From assembly GCA_947646735.1 (NCBI GenBank), contig CANTFK010000141.1, positions 124,001-188,000 of the forward strand: 64,000 nt of DNA. The letters run 5' to 3'. Made by a program: the position numbers and the translations under genes. How positions within the stretch are numbered: position 1 is the stretch's first letter; every line of letters begins with the position of its first letter. The DNA comes from Peronospora farinosa (taxonomy: Eukaryota; Oomycota; Peronosporomycetes; Peronosporales; Peronosporaceae). Below the pieces are notes generated by a model. The model made no database searches. It was not told where the DNA came from and was given only the letters and a program-made list of their open reading frames with translations. Below are positions 1 to 11,376 of this stretch, piece after piece.

Positions 1-279
1 ACTTAAGCAATCTCCGACGCTAATGTTGTCGAACTTTTCACACAAGTCACCGTAAATGCGGATGCTTCTGGGTTCTGCGTGGGTAGTGTTCATTCGCAGC
101 GTATCAACGACAACGACCACGACATTGCATTCTATTCGAAACATCTGGGACCACACGAATTCAAATGACCAGCCCACTAGAAAGAGCTGCTATCCATCAA
201 GACTGCTCTAGAACAATGGCGTCCGTATCTCTATGGAAGACACTTTTCAGTCTACACAAACAATTCAGCGTGCAAATGG

Positions 280-552
280 ATGCTCCACCATCCCAAAGTG
301 TCTCCCAAGATGGCTCGAATGCTGACGTTCTTTTCCCAGTTTGACTTTGTCTTACATCATGTGAAAGGACGGTCAAATGTCGTAGCCGACGCGTTATCTC
401 GTCCACCAGTGTCTGGCAAGCATTACAACCAGCCCACGGTGATTACGTCCCATGTTCCCGATCTGTCGCACGCTGTACATGAGTGTACAGACGAGTGTAA
501 TATTCCCTTTACTCTTTTGGACAAGCACATGATGCACTCTGTCCTCCTTTAG
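280..552 (+). pseudogene. RNase H / tether fragment of Ty3 pol
   Basis: The translated fragment contains K-G-R-S-N-V-V-A-D-A-L-S-R-P, the hallmark that closes the RNase H domain of Ty3/Gypsy polymerases (family form: KPGKxNxxADALSR). Upstream, about 180-280, related residues are scattered in other frames. It ends at a stop and is not translatable as part of a polyprotein. Confidence 0.8.
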
Positions 553-924
553 TACATTCCGCTGGATGTCTCCCAGCTCTTACTTGACGATGTGGAGCTG
601 CGGGGGGAGAGTCGTCTGATAGGAGTCGCTCAGGAGCAAATCCCACAACGCCGAGTTTCACGTTGTGCGCGCACATAGCAGCAACAAATTGAGGAAAGCG
701 TATCAGCACGGATATCGCAAGGATAAGTTCTTCAAGAATATTTAGGAAACAGAGCAGTCAAATGACAACTTCATAATTGACAAGGACTCATATATCTAAA
801 GCAAGATGATGCAATGCAGCAAATACGCATTCCAGACATGCCGAAATTAAAGACGAAGATTCTATATAATTTTTAAGACGCAGTCACCGCAGAACATCCA
901 TAAGTTCGCAAAACTTACATGAAG

Positions 925-1273
925 CCGGGGATCCCCCCTGGTGCCTTGGGTAAGCACCGGCCTGTGTCGTAAGTGGCGCGGATTCAAATCCCCCTTCGAC
1001 CAATCCAAGGTACAAAAACAATGTAGCACACACTTCTCTCACTGGTACCCCCCCGGGAACCATGGTACCAATGAGTACGGCCTCTCGTAGAAGCATGAAA
1101 CCCCAATACAACTTAATTGGGGCTATCCGGACTGGTTGGCACCCAGAACCTCCGGCATAACGCCCTTCCATGTCACGGTAGCCATGGCAGGTCAGGGATG
1201 TGTAGGCCCTCGCCGAAGAGGACAATACTAGGTCGTTAGAAATACTGAAGGTACCGGCTGTACCTAAGAAAAA
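925..1273 (+). mobile_element. SINE-like retroposon inside Ty3 integrase
   Basis: About 350 bp lie between two 14-bp direct repeats (911-924 and 1274-1287, one mismatch, shared core TACATGAAG). The insert ends in an A-rich tail (about 1267-1276) that overlaps the start of the second repeat. Its 5' part holds a tRNA T-arm-like box, GGATTCAAATCC at 980-991, and an upstream segment that could serve as an A box. These are the marks of a tRNA-derived SINE placed by LINE machinery. It splits the integrase zinc-binding region. An open frame on the other strand is taken as incidental. Confidence 0.65.
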
Positions 1274-1398
1274 AAACCTACATGAAGTTGAAACAATGGT
1301 ACTACTGGCCGCATATGCTTAAGACGGTGCAGAAGTACATCTAGACATGTGAAAAATGCACTCGATGGAAGTCAAACAGCCAAAGAAAGAAAGGATTA

Positions 1399-1659
1399 AT
1401 GATTCCTATACCCATTCCGGAGGAATGCTGGGAAGTAGTGTCAACGGACTTCATCACTGGACTACCCGTGTCGGAAGGGTATGATGCTATTTTCGTCGTC
1501 GTAGACAAGTTGTCAAAGAGACATATTTGTCCACCAACGTATACGACTGCCGCTTCGAAAGACACCGCAAAATTGTTTTTTGACGCCGTAGTTCGACATC
1601 ATGGACTGCCAAAGGTAATAATCAGCGATCGGGATCCGAAGTTCACGGCAAACTTCTGA
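1399..1659 (+). pseudogene. Integrase core fragment of Ty3 pol
   Basis: The fragment carries the start of the integrase catalytic core: a D-F-I-T-G-L-P segment with the first catalytic Asp, then F-V-V-V-D-K-L-S-K and S-D-R-D-P-K-F with the second. Stops follow directly. Just upstream (about 1287-1370) lies the zinc-binding part with a C-E-K-C pair. Downstream to about 1920 further integrase-like residues occur in shifted frames. Confidence 0.8.
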
Positions 1660-2078
1660 AAGAATTTAACGAACATAGTGGGTGTCAAACTAAGCATAAC
1701 AACGCTCATAGGGCGCAAGCAGATGGACAAACAGAACGCCAAAATCTGGTGTTAGAGAACGTTTTACGCTGCTGGTAGCCTACAGTGGAGAGAATTGGGT
1801 CAAGCTACTTGGTACTGTAGAGTATGCGCACGCCACCTCAGTGAATGCGTCCACAAAGCTCACCCTGTTTGATTTTGATACCGGAGGAAAGGTTCCCAAT
1901 TTGACTTCGCACGAATACAAATGATACGATGGTCTGGACACACACCCAATCTCAGAGTTTGCTTAAAAGTTCGCCAAAGATCGTCAAGACGTAGTGCGAA
2001 AGACACGAAAAAACCTAGAGCAAGCCCAAGAAAGACAGAAGAAGTACTACGACTCTAAAAGAACAAAACTCACCTTTA

Positions 2079-2572
2079 ATGTCGGTTACTTGGTTCTACT
2101 GGATACCAAAATTTACCGTTAAGGACAGTCAACGCTCACATTGGGTTAAAAAAGCAAAGCTCGCGGCCAAAAATGTCGGACCGTTTGAGTCAATCAAGAT
2201 GATCAACCCGAATGTAGCGAAGTTGAAGCTACCACGAAATATGAAGAAACTGCACTCATCGTTTAACGTCGATCTACTCTTTCCATACAAGCCGAATGCC
2301 TCTGATTTCACTGGACGACCGATTCCAAAAACATCACCGGTTATCCTAGAGGTAAATCCGGGAAAAAAAGACTTCACATTGTGGAAAGGTTGCTTAGCCG
2401 TCGTCAGCGCAGCCGTTAAATAGAATGTCTAGTAAAATGGCACGGCCTCCCGGAGTGTGATACTACTTGGGACCGCGAGAAATCTATCCGCCACGTTTCG
2501 CATTGGCAGCGACTAGTACAGGATTTTCGAGACCGCCAACGCGAAGTCAAGTCCGGGGAGATGTCAGGTCGC
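2079..2572 (+). pseudogene. Integrase C-terminal and chromodomain fragment
   Basis: The first part resembles the integrase C-terminal GPY/F region (V-G-P-F near the middle, then L-H-S-S-F-N-V-D-L-L). In another frame from about 2424 there is a chromodomain-like stretch with C-L-V-K-W-H-G-L-P and T-T-W-D-R-E. The frame change makes this a relic. It marks the old element as a chromovirus. Confidence 0.75.
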
Positions 2573-2575
2573 AAG

Positions 2576-2963
2576 GTACGTAGAGCGTGTGTTAGGGTTG
2601 CACATAGTGGATAGGCCATGACGCCACAGTCTGGCGTCATTAGATTGCGCCACAGCCTGGGGTCATTAGATGACGTCACTACGAAGCTTCAAGAAGGAAT
2701 TAGATGAGTAGGCTTAGAGGTAGCACAGGGTAGCGAGCTAAGGACCTATATAATTTTCAGTTTCAAATATACCTAGTGAGCCAAAAGTCTTCACAGGTAC
2801 TCCCTACAGTCAATTCACACCGGTACATGAACAGACGTACCGATAATGTACATTTGGAGAGCTTTTGTCTGTCTATCTAAATGTATATTAGTCGTCATAC
2901 ATATGAAGAGACAGGCAATGAGCAGCTGTAATTTTTATCAGCTGCAGTTTAACATGGTGGATA
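2576..2963. other. Intergenic; short palindromic repeat
   Basis: No gene seen. At 2619-2639 there is a perfect 8-bp palindrome, TGACGCCA / TGGCGTCA with a 5-base spacer, and a degenerate second copy follows at about 2645-2666. This may be the edge of the old element's LTR. The rest looks like unremarkable AT-rich spacer. Confidence 0.4.
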
Positions 2964-3137
2964 CAGTAGAACCTGTCTATAATAATACTGTAAGGACGCC
3001 AATGCTTTATGCATTCATAGAATGTATCATTTAAGACTAGTATAAAACAATTGCTAGTCGCCGATCAGGACCAACGCATATAACTAAATTATGAGGATTA
3101 ATTTTTTACGAAGGTCTAATTTAAACAGGTTCTACTG
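2964..3137. mobile_element. pogo/Tigger-like MITE
   Basis: A 174-bp element is bounded by perfect 13-bp terminal inverted repeats, CAGTAGAACCTGT at 2964-2976 and its complement at 3125-3137. TA dinucleotides flank both ends (2962-2963 and 3138-3139), as expected of Tc1/mariner-superfamily transposition. The CAGTRGAACC start is typical of pogo/Tigger ends. It has no coding capacity. From 3138 to the end of CWC27 at 3471 nothing else is seen. Confidence 0.8.
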
Positions 3138-3470
3138 TATAAGATAAATAAGAGATTACGAGTGAATTCGATTTGAGAGAGGTAGACGAGTCTATTAGGT
3201 TGCGATACAGGCCAAAGCTGCTCGGTAACATCATCGATTAGCAGTGCTGAATCACGACCCTGCACTGCTTCGTAAACCCTCAGTAAACCACTGATCCCAA
3301 TGAGGTCTTTTGCCGCAATATCGATCCAGCGTGAGCATGAAGTGTACCGAAGTTTGCGCTCTTGTCATCAGTGCGTCAATTCGGCTCATCGAAGATGCCT
3401 ACGGAAATTCGCTTTCGACATCTTGATTGCCATTGTCTCCTCGATTGATCGCCGTAATCAATATTAGCAA

Positions 3471-5430
3471 CTACCGCCGGCGATGATGACGGTTTTCGCC
3501 ACGGTGGTCTATACGATCGTAGCGGCTTTGTCGACTGCTGTCTCGCTGTCGGTCCTGAAACCGGTCTTTTCTTGAATCACCACGAGAGTCCTGGCCAAAT
3601 TCATTGCGCGAGTCGATCGTCATATAGTCCTGCATATGGAACCATGACAACAAACTTAGTCGATAATTAACATGACGAACATCCAAAAATGCGTTCTTAC
3701 GTCAGTCGATGGCTCGTTACCAGAACGAAATTGGTCCTGCAGTATTTGTAAGCGACAAATAATAATAGAACTGTAAGTTTTGAAACACAGAACCAAAGCA
3801 CAACGATGAGAATAGCTTACATCAATATGTTTCTTGAACTTGAGCTTGGCAGTCATCCACGAGTTGTCGGCATTCGAATCATCATTGTCGTCATCGTCTT
3901 CCAGAATCTGGCCATGGTAGCTCTGTGCGCCGTCCTTCTTGGTTGTGTCTTCGATTGCATCTTCTGCAGGACTAGTTGTTTTCGCATTCACATCAACCAG
4001 CGCCGCCTGAAATTTCTTCAGTTTCAAAAGTGTGTCTTGCTCTCGTGCACTGCGATTGCTAGCCTTCTTTCGCTGTAGATACTTTTGCCGCTGCTGTTGT
4101 AGCGGAGTGAGCATATCCTGGAAAGCTCGGCCTTCTTCCAGCTTCTTTGCTTCTTCGCCCATTAGGAGCGGAACAGACTTCTTCGACTTCCGTAGCTCCT
4201 CTCGTAGTTTAGCATACTCCTGTTGGCCCTCCTCCTGGGTCTTTGAGCCTACAGAAAATTTGTCGCCGTTCTTCGAGATAGTACTTTTGTCGGCATCTTC
4301 CGTCTTTTCGCTTGAAGCATCCTTGCTAGAAGCCGCTGCGACTGCTGCTTTCAGGTTTGCTCGTGCTCGCTCTTTCTTTTCCTCACTGGTCGCCTTAGCA
4401 CTCGTAGCTATGACCCTTTTTAGCACCTCAGCATCCACATCTGACTTCAGCTTGCGATCGTCTAACAGATCGTGGCTACTCATCATCGTTTTAGCTTTCT
4501 TTTTCTTCTTGGCCTCGTCATTCGTTTCTTCCTGAAAAACCTCCTCTTCGTCACCAAACGAGAGCAATTTCAAGTCTCTTGTAGCCTTTCGCTCCCGCTT
4601 CTTCTTTTTTGCACTGTCCTCAGTCGTCGATTCATTGCGTTTAACAGCTCTACTCACCACAAAACCAAGTCACAGCTTCAAAACTCCAGAAAAACTCACA
4701 AATGAAATAACCCAGCAGAATAACCAAAGTTACCGTGGAACAATATCCTCAAATGGGTTCCAGAGCACTTCCACACTTGTTAACTTTGGTGGATTAATAG
4801 GCCGATCCTGTGCATCCGTCTCTAGTTCTCCAACACTCAACAAATTGAAAATAGTATTACCAGTCACCTAAACAATGTATCACAACAAAATGAATAAGTA
4901 CTAAATGAAAAAGTGCCCACCAAAAACCTCCACTCCTTTGAATACCTTGCCGAATATCGTGTGTTTCTTGTCCAAGAAGTCACAGGCCCCAAGCGTAAAG
5001 AAAAATTGCGAATAATTCGAGTTCAGTTTGTTCTCATTAGCCATAGCCAGCAGTCCACGATGATTAAATCGGAGTCGAGAGTGGAATTCATCAATAAATG
5101 CACCTCCATAGATACTCTCTCCTCCATTACCGGTACCCGTAGGATCACCTCCTTGCACCATAAAGTCGGTGATAATCCGATGAAAAATAGTATGGTCATA
5201 ATACTGTCATATCAAATACATTGTAAGAATGAACTAAAAAGTCAAAACTCGTGATTATTATTTATTGCAGGTTTTAGAGCACTTCGTACCCCTTCCAAGC
5301 AAAGCTGCACAAAGTTACGACACGCTTTGGGTGCCTGCTGTGGCCACAGCTCTACATCCAGATCTCCAAAGCTTGTATGTAGCAGCACCTTGCCTTCCGT
5401 ATTTGGCTCCGTAATGTAGATATTCGACAT
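3471..5430 (-). CDS. CWC27: CWC27-type spliceosomal cyclophilin
   Basis: Homologue of CWC27 (SDCCAG10), a cyclophilin-fold protein of the activated spliceosome. Six exons fit both splice sites and family alignment: 5430-5290, 5203-4946, 4867-4734, 4649-3821, 3736-3701 and 3629-3471; they total 1557 nt, an exact codon multiple (518 residues). Exons 1-3 encode the cyclophilin domain, with M-S-N-I-Y-I at the start, [16 protein letters not shown] in the middle and H-T-I-F-G-K. Exon 4 is Lys/Glu-rich and includes the family's L-L-S-F-G-D-E-E and S-S-H-D-L-L motifs. Exons 5-6 give the conserved D-D-Y-M-T-I-D end and an Arg/Asp-rich tail. Start chosen at MSNIY; an upstream in-frame start would add only a few residues. 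Confidence 0.93.
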
Positions 5431-5570
5431 GACACGCACCACAGCAATAGATAATAGTTTCTAGAATGACTCGCTTATTTTTGAAAGTATACTGAGTGCA
5501 AGTCTAAACCGATTTGTGAGAGTGAAAATGGTGGAGACAACAATAGTCATGCATAAGATATTTTCCTTCA

Positions 5571-6990
5571 ATGGATGGATCCCCGTTACGATCAGGAGGT
5601 GATTGGTGTATTAGATTCAACTCATTCGAAAAGAGCTTAGCCAGACAAAGCACCTAGAACTGGCGGAACTGCTTGCGTACGTTGATAGGCTTGGTCTCCG
5701 ATGCAGGCTCAACCTCCAGCACGTTGAAACGCACCGTCTTGGCGAGCGGACGGCACTGGCCGATGGTGACAACATCACCCTCCTTTACACGGAAAGCCGG
5801 CGACAAATGGGCAGCCACGTTCTTGTGACGTTTCTCAAAACGCTTGTACTTCTTGACAAAGTGCAGGTAATCACGACGTACGATAATCGTGCGCTTCATC
5901 TTTGTCGAGAGGACGACACCCTTGAGGATACGACCACGAATCGAAATGTTGCCGGTGAACGGACACTTCTTGTCCACGTACTGGCCCTCAATGGCGCTTT
6001 TGGGGGTCTTGAAACCCAAGCCCACCTCCTTGTAGAAACGAGGGCCTTTCTTCTTGCCTGCAAATTTCTTGCTGGCAAGGAAGACACCCTGCTGCTTCTG
6101 GTAAGCTTTCTCAGTCTGTATAATCGTATCAAGAACAACAACAAGTAGTGAGTCTTTCTGCTGGTACAACAAAACAGCAATAAAGAGTGAAAGAGGGAGA
6201 AGAATGACAAAAGAAAGAGAGAGAGAAAAGAGTGAGCTGATTCTCTTTCTCCCTCTTCTTCTGCTGTAGGTTCAAGATGCAGACAGCTTTAGTGTGAATC
6301 GAGAAAGATCCAAAGAGTCTCTGCCGATGATGAATCGGTTGAAAAACGTTTTCAGTCGTTCGGGGTTTCGTAGTCTCAGCTGAAGGAAGAGGAGAAAAAA
6401 AGAGAGGCCACACCCAGCAAGAGACACATTGACTCTTATGCTTTTTACTCATGACACTCGTCCATCTCGTTTTCTTCCTCTTCCTGCTTTTGACTCAACA
6501 ATCACTCAAGAGAGAGAAAAAAAACATTGAGTGATTGTGTGTGGATTACAGCCTTGGTGGGCCATCACCCCAACCAACTAGCTAGCCAGTTCCTTCAGTT
6601 ATTCTTTTCCTCCAGTCTTTCGTACGAAAAAGACTCGAGAGAGACACTAGAAAACAACCAGCTCCAAGAACACCACAACGAAATAAAAAGACAATTGCTT
6701 GTCCTTCCCTCCCCTTTAGTCTGATCTCTGTCTGATCTTACCACGCGCTAATCGATCTTTTATCAAAGATAAAGCATCTTCTTCTTTCTCCTCTTTCTCA
6801 ATGATTTAGAACATTACAGTCACAAGGTTTTTTAGGGGTCAAAAGTACCTGATCAACGTGCTCCATAATGTCGTCAAGGGGATTCACTAATGACTGGAAA
6901 TGATGACGGACATTTGTTTTGGTCGATTGGTTAGGGTGTGTTACTTCTGGTAGGAGAAAAGTAAAGGTATGAAGTAGGTTTTTGAAACAT
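5571..6990 (-). repeat. Left arm of S11 inverted duplication
   Basis: This roughly 1.4-kb segment is repeated in inverted orientation at 19085-20503. By eye only scattered single-base differences and tiny indels are seen across promoter, first exon, the roughly 730-bp intron, second exon and the start of the 3' flank. Similarity stops abruptly near 5570 and near 6990. Confidence 0.9.
5654..6866 (-). CDS. RPS11: 40S ribosomal protein S11 (uS17), copy a
   Basis: Cytosolic small-subunit ribosomal protein uS17 (S11). Exon 2 (6115-5654) carries almost the whole protein, including [16 protein letters not shown] and F-E-K-R-H-K-N, all typical of the family. It lacks an ATG of its own. The first exon is placed at 6866-6849: ATG GAG CAC GTT GAT CAG followed by a GT donor, giving M-E-H-V-D-Q-T-E-K-A-Y-Q, which aligns with the animal M-A-D-I-Q-T-E-R-A-Y-Q start. 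Both exons together give 159 residues (animal S11 has 158). A farther upstream ATG is out of frame relative to the other copy (one-base indel), which supports this start. The encoded protein is identical to copy b. Confidence 0.93.
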
Positions 6991-7193
6991 GTTTACAACA
7001 GATAAACAAATGTATAAAATGATTGAAACAGCTTAAAGTAAACATCATCTTTTGTTAAAAGCAGGTTTTTTTACCGTCAAAATCTGCTTTAACTGACCTG
7101 TTTTAACTAAAGACTCCCAGTAAAGCGCTTAGTCACGTAACGCCACAAGCATTATTTGCTGCATGAGTTCTCTGTAATTGGGTAATCAGCAAC

Positions 7194-7601
7194 TCACTCC
7201 TCCTTATTGGTGATATATTGCTTCACTTCCATTGGGTTTGCCTTGTACCCTTGAAGACGAAAGGATGAGTTCTGGAAGGCCCACAAAAAGCCTCCCAGTG
7301 AGCCCAACACACCCGTAACAACCATGGATGGTACAGCCACGTGACGATGTAGCTTTAAACCTGCAGAAACATCATAAGAAAATAACAATGAATTGTTTAT
7401 CAATCAATGATTCGATTGCTGGTGGCTAACTATACACGCACCGAAGACGTAGCCAGCGGGGAAGGAGAATGCGCTAATTCCGAGCCAACGAAAGTAGTCG
7501 CCTCCGTTAAAATTCGACTTTACGTCACTAAACGTCGGGTGCTTAACGATCACAGGGAAGCGTGGCTCGCGTGGGTCGCGGACGGGGATGGCGTCACTCA
7601 T
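7194..7601 (-). CDS. Complex I 21-kDa subunit (NUXM-like), copy a
   Basis: Small accessory subunit of mitochondrial NADH:ubiquinone oxidoreductase, matching the fungal 21-kDa/NUXM family. Exons 7601-7442 and 7360-7194 are joined by a GTGCGT...CAG intron of 81 bp, giving 108 residues. N-terminal part: R-F-P-V-I-V-K-H-P-T-F followed by a hydrophobic segment. C-terminal part: G-S-L-G-G-F-L-W-A-F-Q-N-S-S-F-R-L, the usual second membrane segment. The gene lies 328 bp upstream of S11a on the same strand. A diverged paralogue sits at 18462-18875. Family assignment is from memory of the motif pattern. Confidence 0.8.
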
Positions 7602-7935
7602 GCCAACGATTGATAAAAGTTTACAGCTTCTGTTTTTTTGTGTTTAGTAAATTCAAACCATTGAAAAGACTGTTATAAATAATTAAACCGCTTAAATCGT
7701 ATCCAAATAATATGGACCACAAGGCTGGAAATCTAGTAATATGTATATGTAAAATTTATGAAATGTTGTCATACATTCTAAATAGCTTTACTCAAATTAT
7801 ATTAAATTCAATCATAGTTCCTTCGGCTGAACTTGTACATGTGAAGTAAACACTTGTACCTTATTTGTCTTGTAGCAAAAAAAAAGAGCGACTCGTTGCT
7901 TTATTTTACATAATGTTGCTTCATCTCTCTCTTCA

Positions 7936-8166
7936 TCACTCGGTTGAGTCTTCCTTGTCTTCATTGACGTCTGGTAGATTTTCCTTGTTGAAGACGACAC
8001 GAATCGTGAGCGAGCAACTCGGACATGTGGCAATGTCCTCACCATCATGAAGTTCTTCAAGGTCGATACTAAAGCGATCACCGCATGGACACGGATAATA
8101 AAACACCTGTTCCTCCTTGTCAAACTCCATGTCTTGAATCTCTACTTCGTCGTATACGGCCGCCAT
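7936..8166 (-). CDS. DPH3: Diphthamide biosynthesis protein 3 (DPH3/KTI11)
   Basis: A 76-residue CSL-type zinc protein. Zinc ligands are C-P-C-G and C-P-S-C, spaced as in DPH3/KTI11. The conserved V-E-I-x-D-M-E-F-D and F-Y-Y-P-C-P-C-G-D-R-F segments are intact. DPH3 donates electrons for the first step of diphthamide formation on elongation factor 2 and also serves Elongator tRNA modification. Start placed at M-A-A-V-Y-D-E-V-E; an in-frame upstream ATG would add 15 residues unlike the family. Acidic C-terminus. Confidence 0.93.
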   Translation of the reverse strand: MAAVYDEVEIQDMEFDKEEQVFYYPCPCGDRFSIDLEELHDGEDIATCPSCSLTIRVVFNKENLPDVNEDKEDSTE

Positions 8167-8418
8167 GATCTTATACAGTAAGTAGCCACTTCCTTGACCT
8201 AGCGTAGCCACAAATTTAACAATGAAACAATCATTCTGATGTAACCTGTAAAACCTGATTAACAGAGGAATGTACTTATTTAAGGTAAGGTAAATTGAAA
8301 TAGCAGCGTTTATAATTTCGTCAGTACAATTAATTTTTTCAGCTGTATTTCATTCAGCTTCCAGCGAAATGGCTACACAAACCTATTGGTCTCATGGTCT
8401 TCCAATACTTTTTTCAAC

Positions 8419-11276
8419 TTAGTTTGTTGTTTTGCCAAACAAACGGGTCAAGAAACCTGAAGACTGAGCACCAACGTTGGCAGATACTCCCGAAGCACCG
8501 TTTATACTAACTACTGCATCACCAATTTGCGATTTTCGTCGACCACCACCACGAATTGGTCGAATTACGCCATCGCCATTGTAAATCGACCCACCACGAA
8601 GGGTCTTGATCACACCAGTGTCAGTACTTCCCAAAGCAGTCACAAGAGCAGCATTCGTGTGGTTCAGCTGCGCTTCAAAGTGCGAGCGCTGAGCACCACG
8701 AAAGTCTGCTATCTGGTCACGAAGATGGGTAAGTTCCTCCACGTGCTTTTCTGCCTGTGATCGCATGTTTCCAGCCATGATGCGATTGTTGACCTCCACT
8801 TGTTTAATGCGCTCATCACGCAACGCCAGCTTCTTTTTCGCTTCCAATAGCTCCAATTCAAGTGACGCGTATTTTCGTAACAATTGCCGGTGTACAGCGA
8901 CGAGTTGCTCGAGCTTCTGTTGGATCGAGCGCATGTGCTGCCGCTCACGCACCGACGTAACACTCGAGTTGGTAATGCCACCGGTCGGCGAAGAAGGTGT
9001 CGAACCACCCTCACCAGTCGATGCACCAGCACGATCAGTTTGCGCTTCGAGGTTACGGATTCGTATCGTCTTACGGTCTATCTCCTGTTGCAGACGAGCC
9101 TTGTCGTAACTGGTCGTGTGTCTGAGCGCAAGGTACTCTTTTTCGTACTCTCTCAGTTTGGCTTCAAGTGCCATGTACTTCGCCTTCAGATCCAAGTACG
9201 GCTGCGGCTCCGTACCGTCTGGGTTTTCCGTCAGTGCTTCACCTTCCAATTTCTGCTCTGGGTCCTCTGCAGCACCCTCACCTGAACTATCTTGAGACTT
9301 CTTCTCTGCAACCTGCTGGTTTGCTTGAGCAAATTTCCCCGCAGCCGCTGCCAACTTGCCACCTCCAGCTGCTAATTTTTGAGCTGGCATGTCTTGGAAT
9401 AACGCGTTGTACTCGCTCTGTATCGTTTCCGAGTGAATTTGAAGTTCCTTGTGATCGAAGTTGAGCCTATCAAAGTCTGTGCACAGTTCCGAGTACAAAG
9501 TCTCGCGTTGGCGAATTTTTTCTTCTAACATTGTTTGCTGCAGTTCCTTTACTTGCTGCAATTCCTCCGACAGCACGCGTTGCGTTCCAAGCGCTTGAAT
9601 ATGCTCCTCAAGCTTCGCCGTGAGCAATTGGATCTCCTCACCGCGTCGCATCGATTCCTGTTTCTCCTCCGCTAGCTCCTCTTCGAGCTGAGCTACCTTC
9701 TCCTGTAACTCTGCCAGCGCACGCCCAGCTCGAGCTGTGGGCAATGGCAGTGCTTCTATAGTCGCAGTATCTGGCTGCAAGTCCAGCTTTCCGTCGAGCG
9801 CATTGTTACAGCTGTTAGGTTTAATCTCTGCATCATCACTCGAGGTTGTGATACTAACAGCAGATGCCACATCTTCGTCTCCATCAGGAGCTTCCTTCCC
9901 TGCAAGGCGAGCTTCAAGCGCGATAATGTCCATCTTCTGCTTTGCAATTTGCTTCTCAGCCGCAGCGAGCAGTGACTCGTACTCAGCAACACTGCGCTGT
10001 TCGTTGACCACTGCCTTATTCTTTATCGATTTAGCACGCATGCCAAATCGCAGCGTAGAAACTGTTTCCAACGCATTGTAGCTGCTTGGCGAAACGTTGA
10101 TGATTAAAGCTGTGCGTGAGTTGCCACCAATTGATTCCTGCAGCACTCGGGTAAGCTTACTGTCACGATATGGCACGTGGGTTATATGTGAGTCTGTAAG
10201 AGCATTAATGACCATGCCCAATGCTGACAGCGATTTGTTAATCGTCTTGGCCTCTTCAAGCTGACGACCAGTTGCACCAGTCTTGCGCACCATTTCAGAA
10301 CCGGCAAGATCCACCAGATACAATTTGCCGGCCTTTGTGGCCTGATTTTTCAAGTTGCGCTGAAACAGCGTCACCATAAAGACACTATGACTGCGAGAAC
10401 TTCCTTCATTCATTCCCGTTGCAGCCACAGCACGGTTCGCAGCACCCGCTCGCATAGCTGCCAGCAGCTCCTCATCACTCGTCACACACATCTCTGTCAT
10501 TCCTTCGACGAAAATGCCACGCTGTGTGTCCTCACGAACTTGAAGGTTCACCTTGGACTTGTACGGATCCAGTAAGTCGCGGACACGCTCCATGTAGATC
10601 TCAATGTAGCTCACTTTCACGATAAATTCCATGTTCTCGTCAGCGTTCATGACATTATTAAAGATCTCTGTTGCCGTACGTGGGATAATACCCTGTAGTT
10701 CCGGATGATCAATGTTAGCTCCTTCCATAGTATACGTTTTCCCTGACGATGTCTGACCGTAGGCAAAAATAGTAGCATTGTATCCATCCATAATATCTGT
10801 CAAAAGAACCCCATTAATCAGTCTAAAGTTACTTGTAACGTAGGGTCGTATATATATATATACATAGCACCCCTTTACCTTGAACAACGGGGAGTGCTAC
10901 ACTCTCAAAAACTGTCTTTTGATTATCATGTTCCCCAAATACATGATCAAATGTAAATTTCTGTGGATTTCCATCATTCGTCTGCAAAATGTGACATGAA
11001 AGTGTTACTTTTATAGGGACTTGACCCCTTCCCCTATTACATCACTACCTTGACTTCAATAGTTGTCTCGTCTGTCAAGACACAGCGCTGAGCTGTAGCC
11101 ATCGTAAGCTCTTTGGCATTCTGTGGACGTACGCGGCAACAAACACGTACATTTCCCATTTCATTCTGCTACATTTTAATCGACATATTAACAAAAAAAT
11201 TAAAGCTATAAGAAGGATAAAAAATTGCTCTAAGATAAAGAATACTTACACTGGCAGATGAGGAAGGACGCGTCAT
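8419..11276 (-). CDS. Kinesin heavy chain (kinesin-1-like)
   Basis: N-terminal motor kinesin. Exons 11276-11250, 11168-11049, 10981-10879 and 10796-8419 keep frame and total 876 codons. Motor features: V-R-V-C-C-R-V-R-P near the start, P-loop G-Q-T-S-S-G-K-T, switch I S-S-R-S-H-S, switch II D-L-A-G-S-E, and H-V-P-Y-R-D-S-K-L-T-R. The motor ends near residue 340. A long heptad-rich coiled coil follows, with a break rich in Ala, Gly and Glu around residues 530-580 and a Gly/Arg/Ser-rich tail. The motor most resembles kinesin-1 (conventional, plus-end directed cargo transport on microtubules). The tail is not clearly a classical cargo/light-chain domain, so the subfamily call is moderate. Confidence 0.9.
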
Positions 11277-11376
11277 TGATCTTGTAATGCCTAGGATGTA
11301 GCCAAATTATACCGACTGAATGGAGCTCTCTGAAGTAAACAATTAGTTGTCGTATTTAAGAGAAATATGCCATTTT

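Larger units (their letters stand above)
1..2575 (+). mobile_element. Degenerate Ty3/Gypsy chromovirus remnant
   Basis: Separate fragments on the plus strand appear in pol order: RNase H end, integrase zinc-binding region, integrase core, integrase C-terminal region and chromodomain. All are broken by stops and frame changes. No gag, protease or LTR is recognisable and the 5' part runs off the window. The copy differs clearly in sequence from the four fresher elements at 30-64 kb, so it is an old insertion of another lineage. It is interrupted at 925-1273 by a SINE-like retroposon. Confidence 0.85.

Noticed and set aside
980..991. Possible tRNA gene around a T-arm-like box
   Set aside because: No complete cloverleaf could be drawn; the A-rich tail and flanking duplications point to a SINE.
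884..1225. 113-codon open frame on the minus strand
   Set aside because: It coincides with the SINE-like element, crosses its left target-site repeat and resembles no protein.
4032..4535. 167-codon plus-strand frame opposite CWC27 exon 4
   Set aside because: Ser/Phe/Leu-rich shadow of a Lys/Glu-rich coding sequence.
7936..8211. Longer DPH3 start at 8211
   Set aside because: The extra 15 residues are not seen in the family, whose conserved part begins at the internal Met.
8765..9285. Antisense open frames opposite the kinesin coiled coil
   Set aside because: Typical shadow frames of a biased coiled-coil coding sequence; not shared with anything else here.
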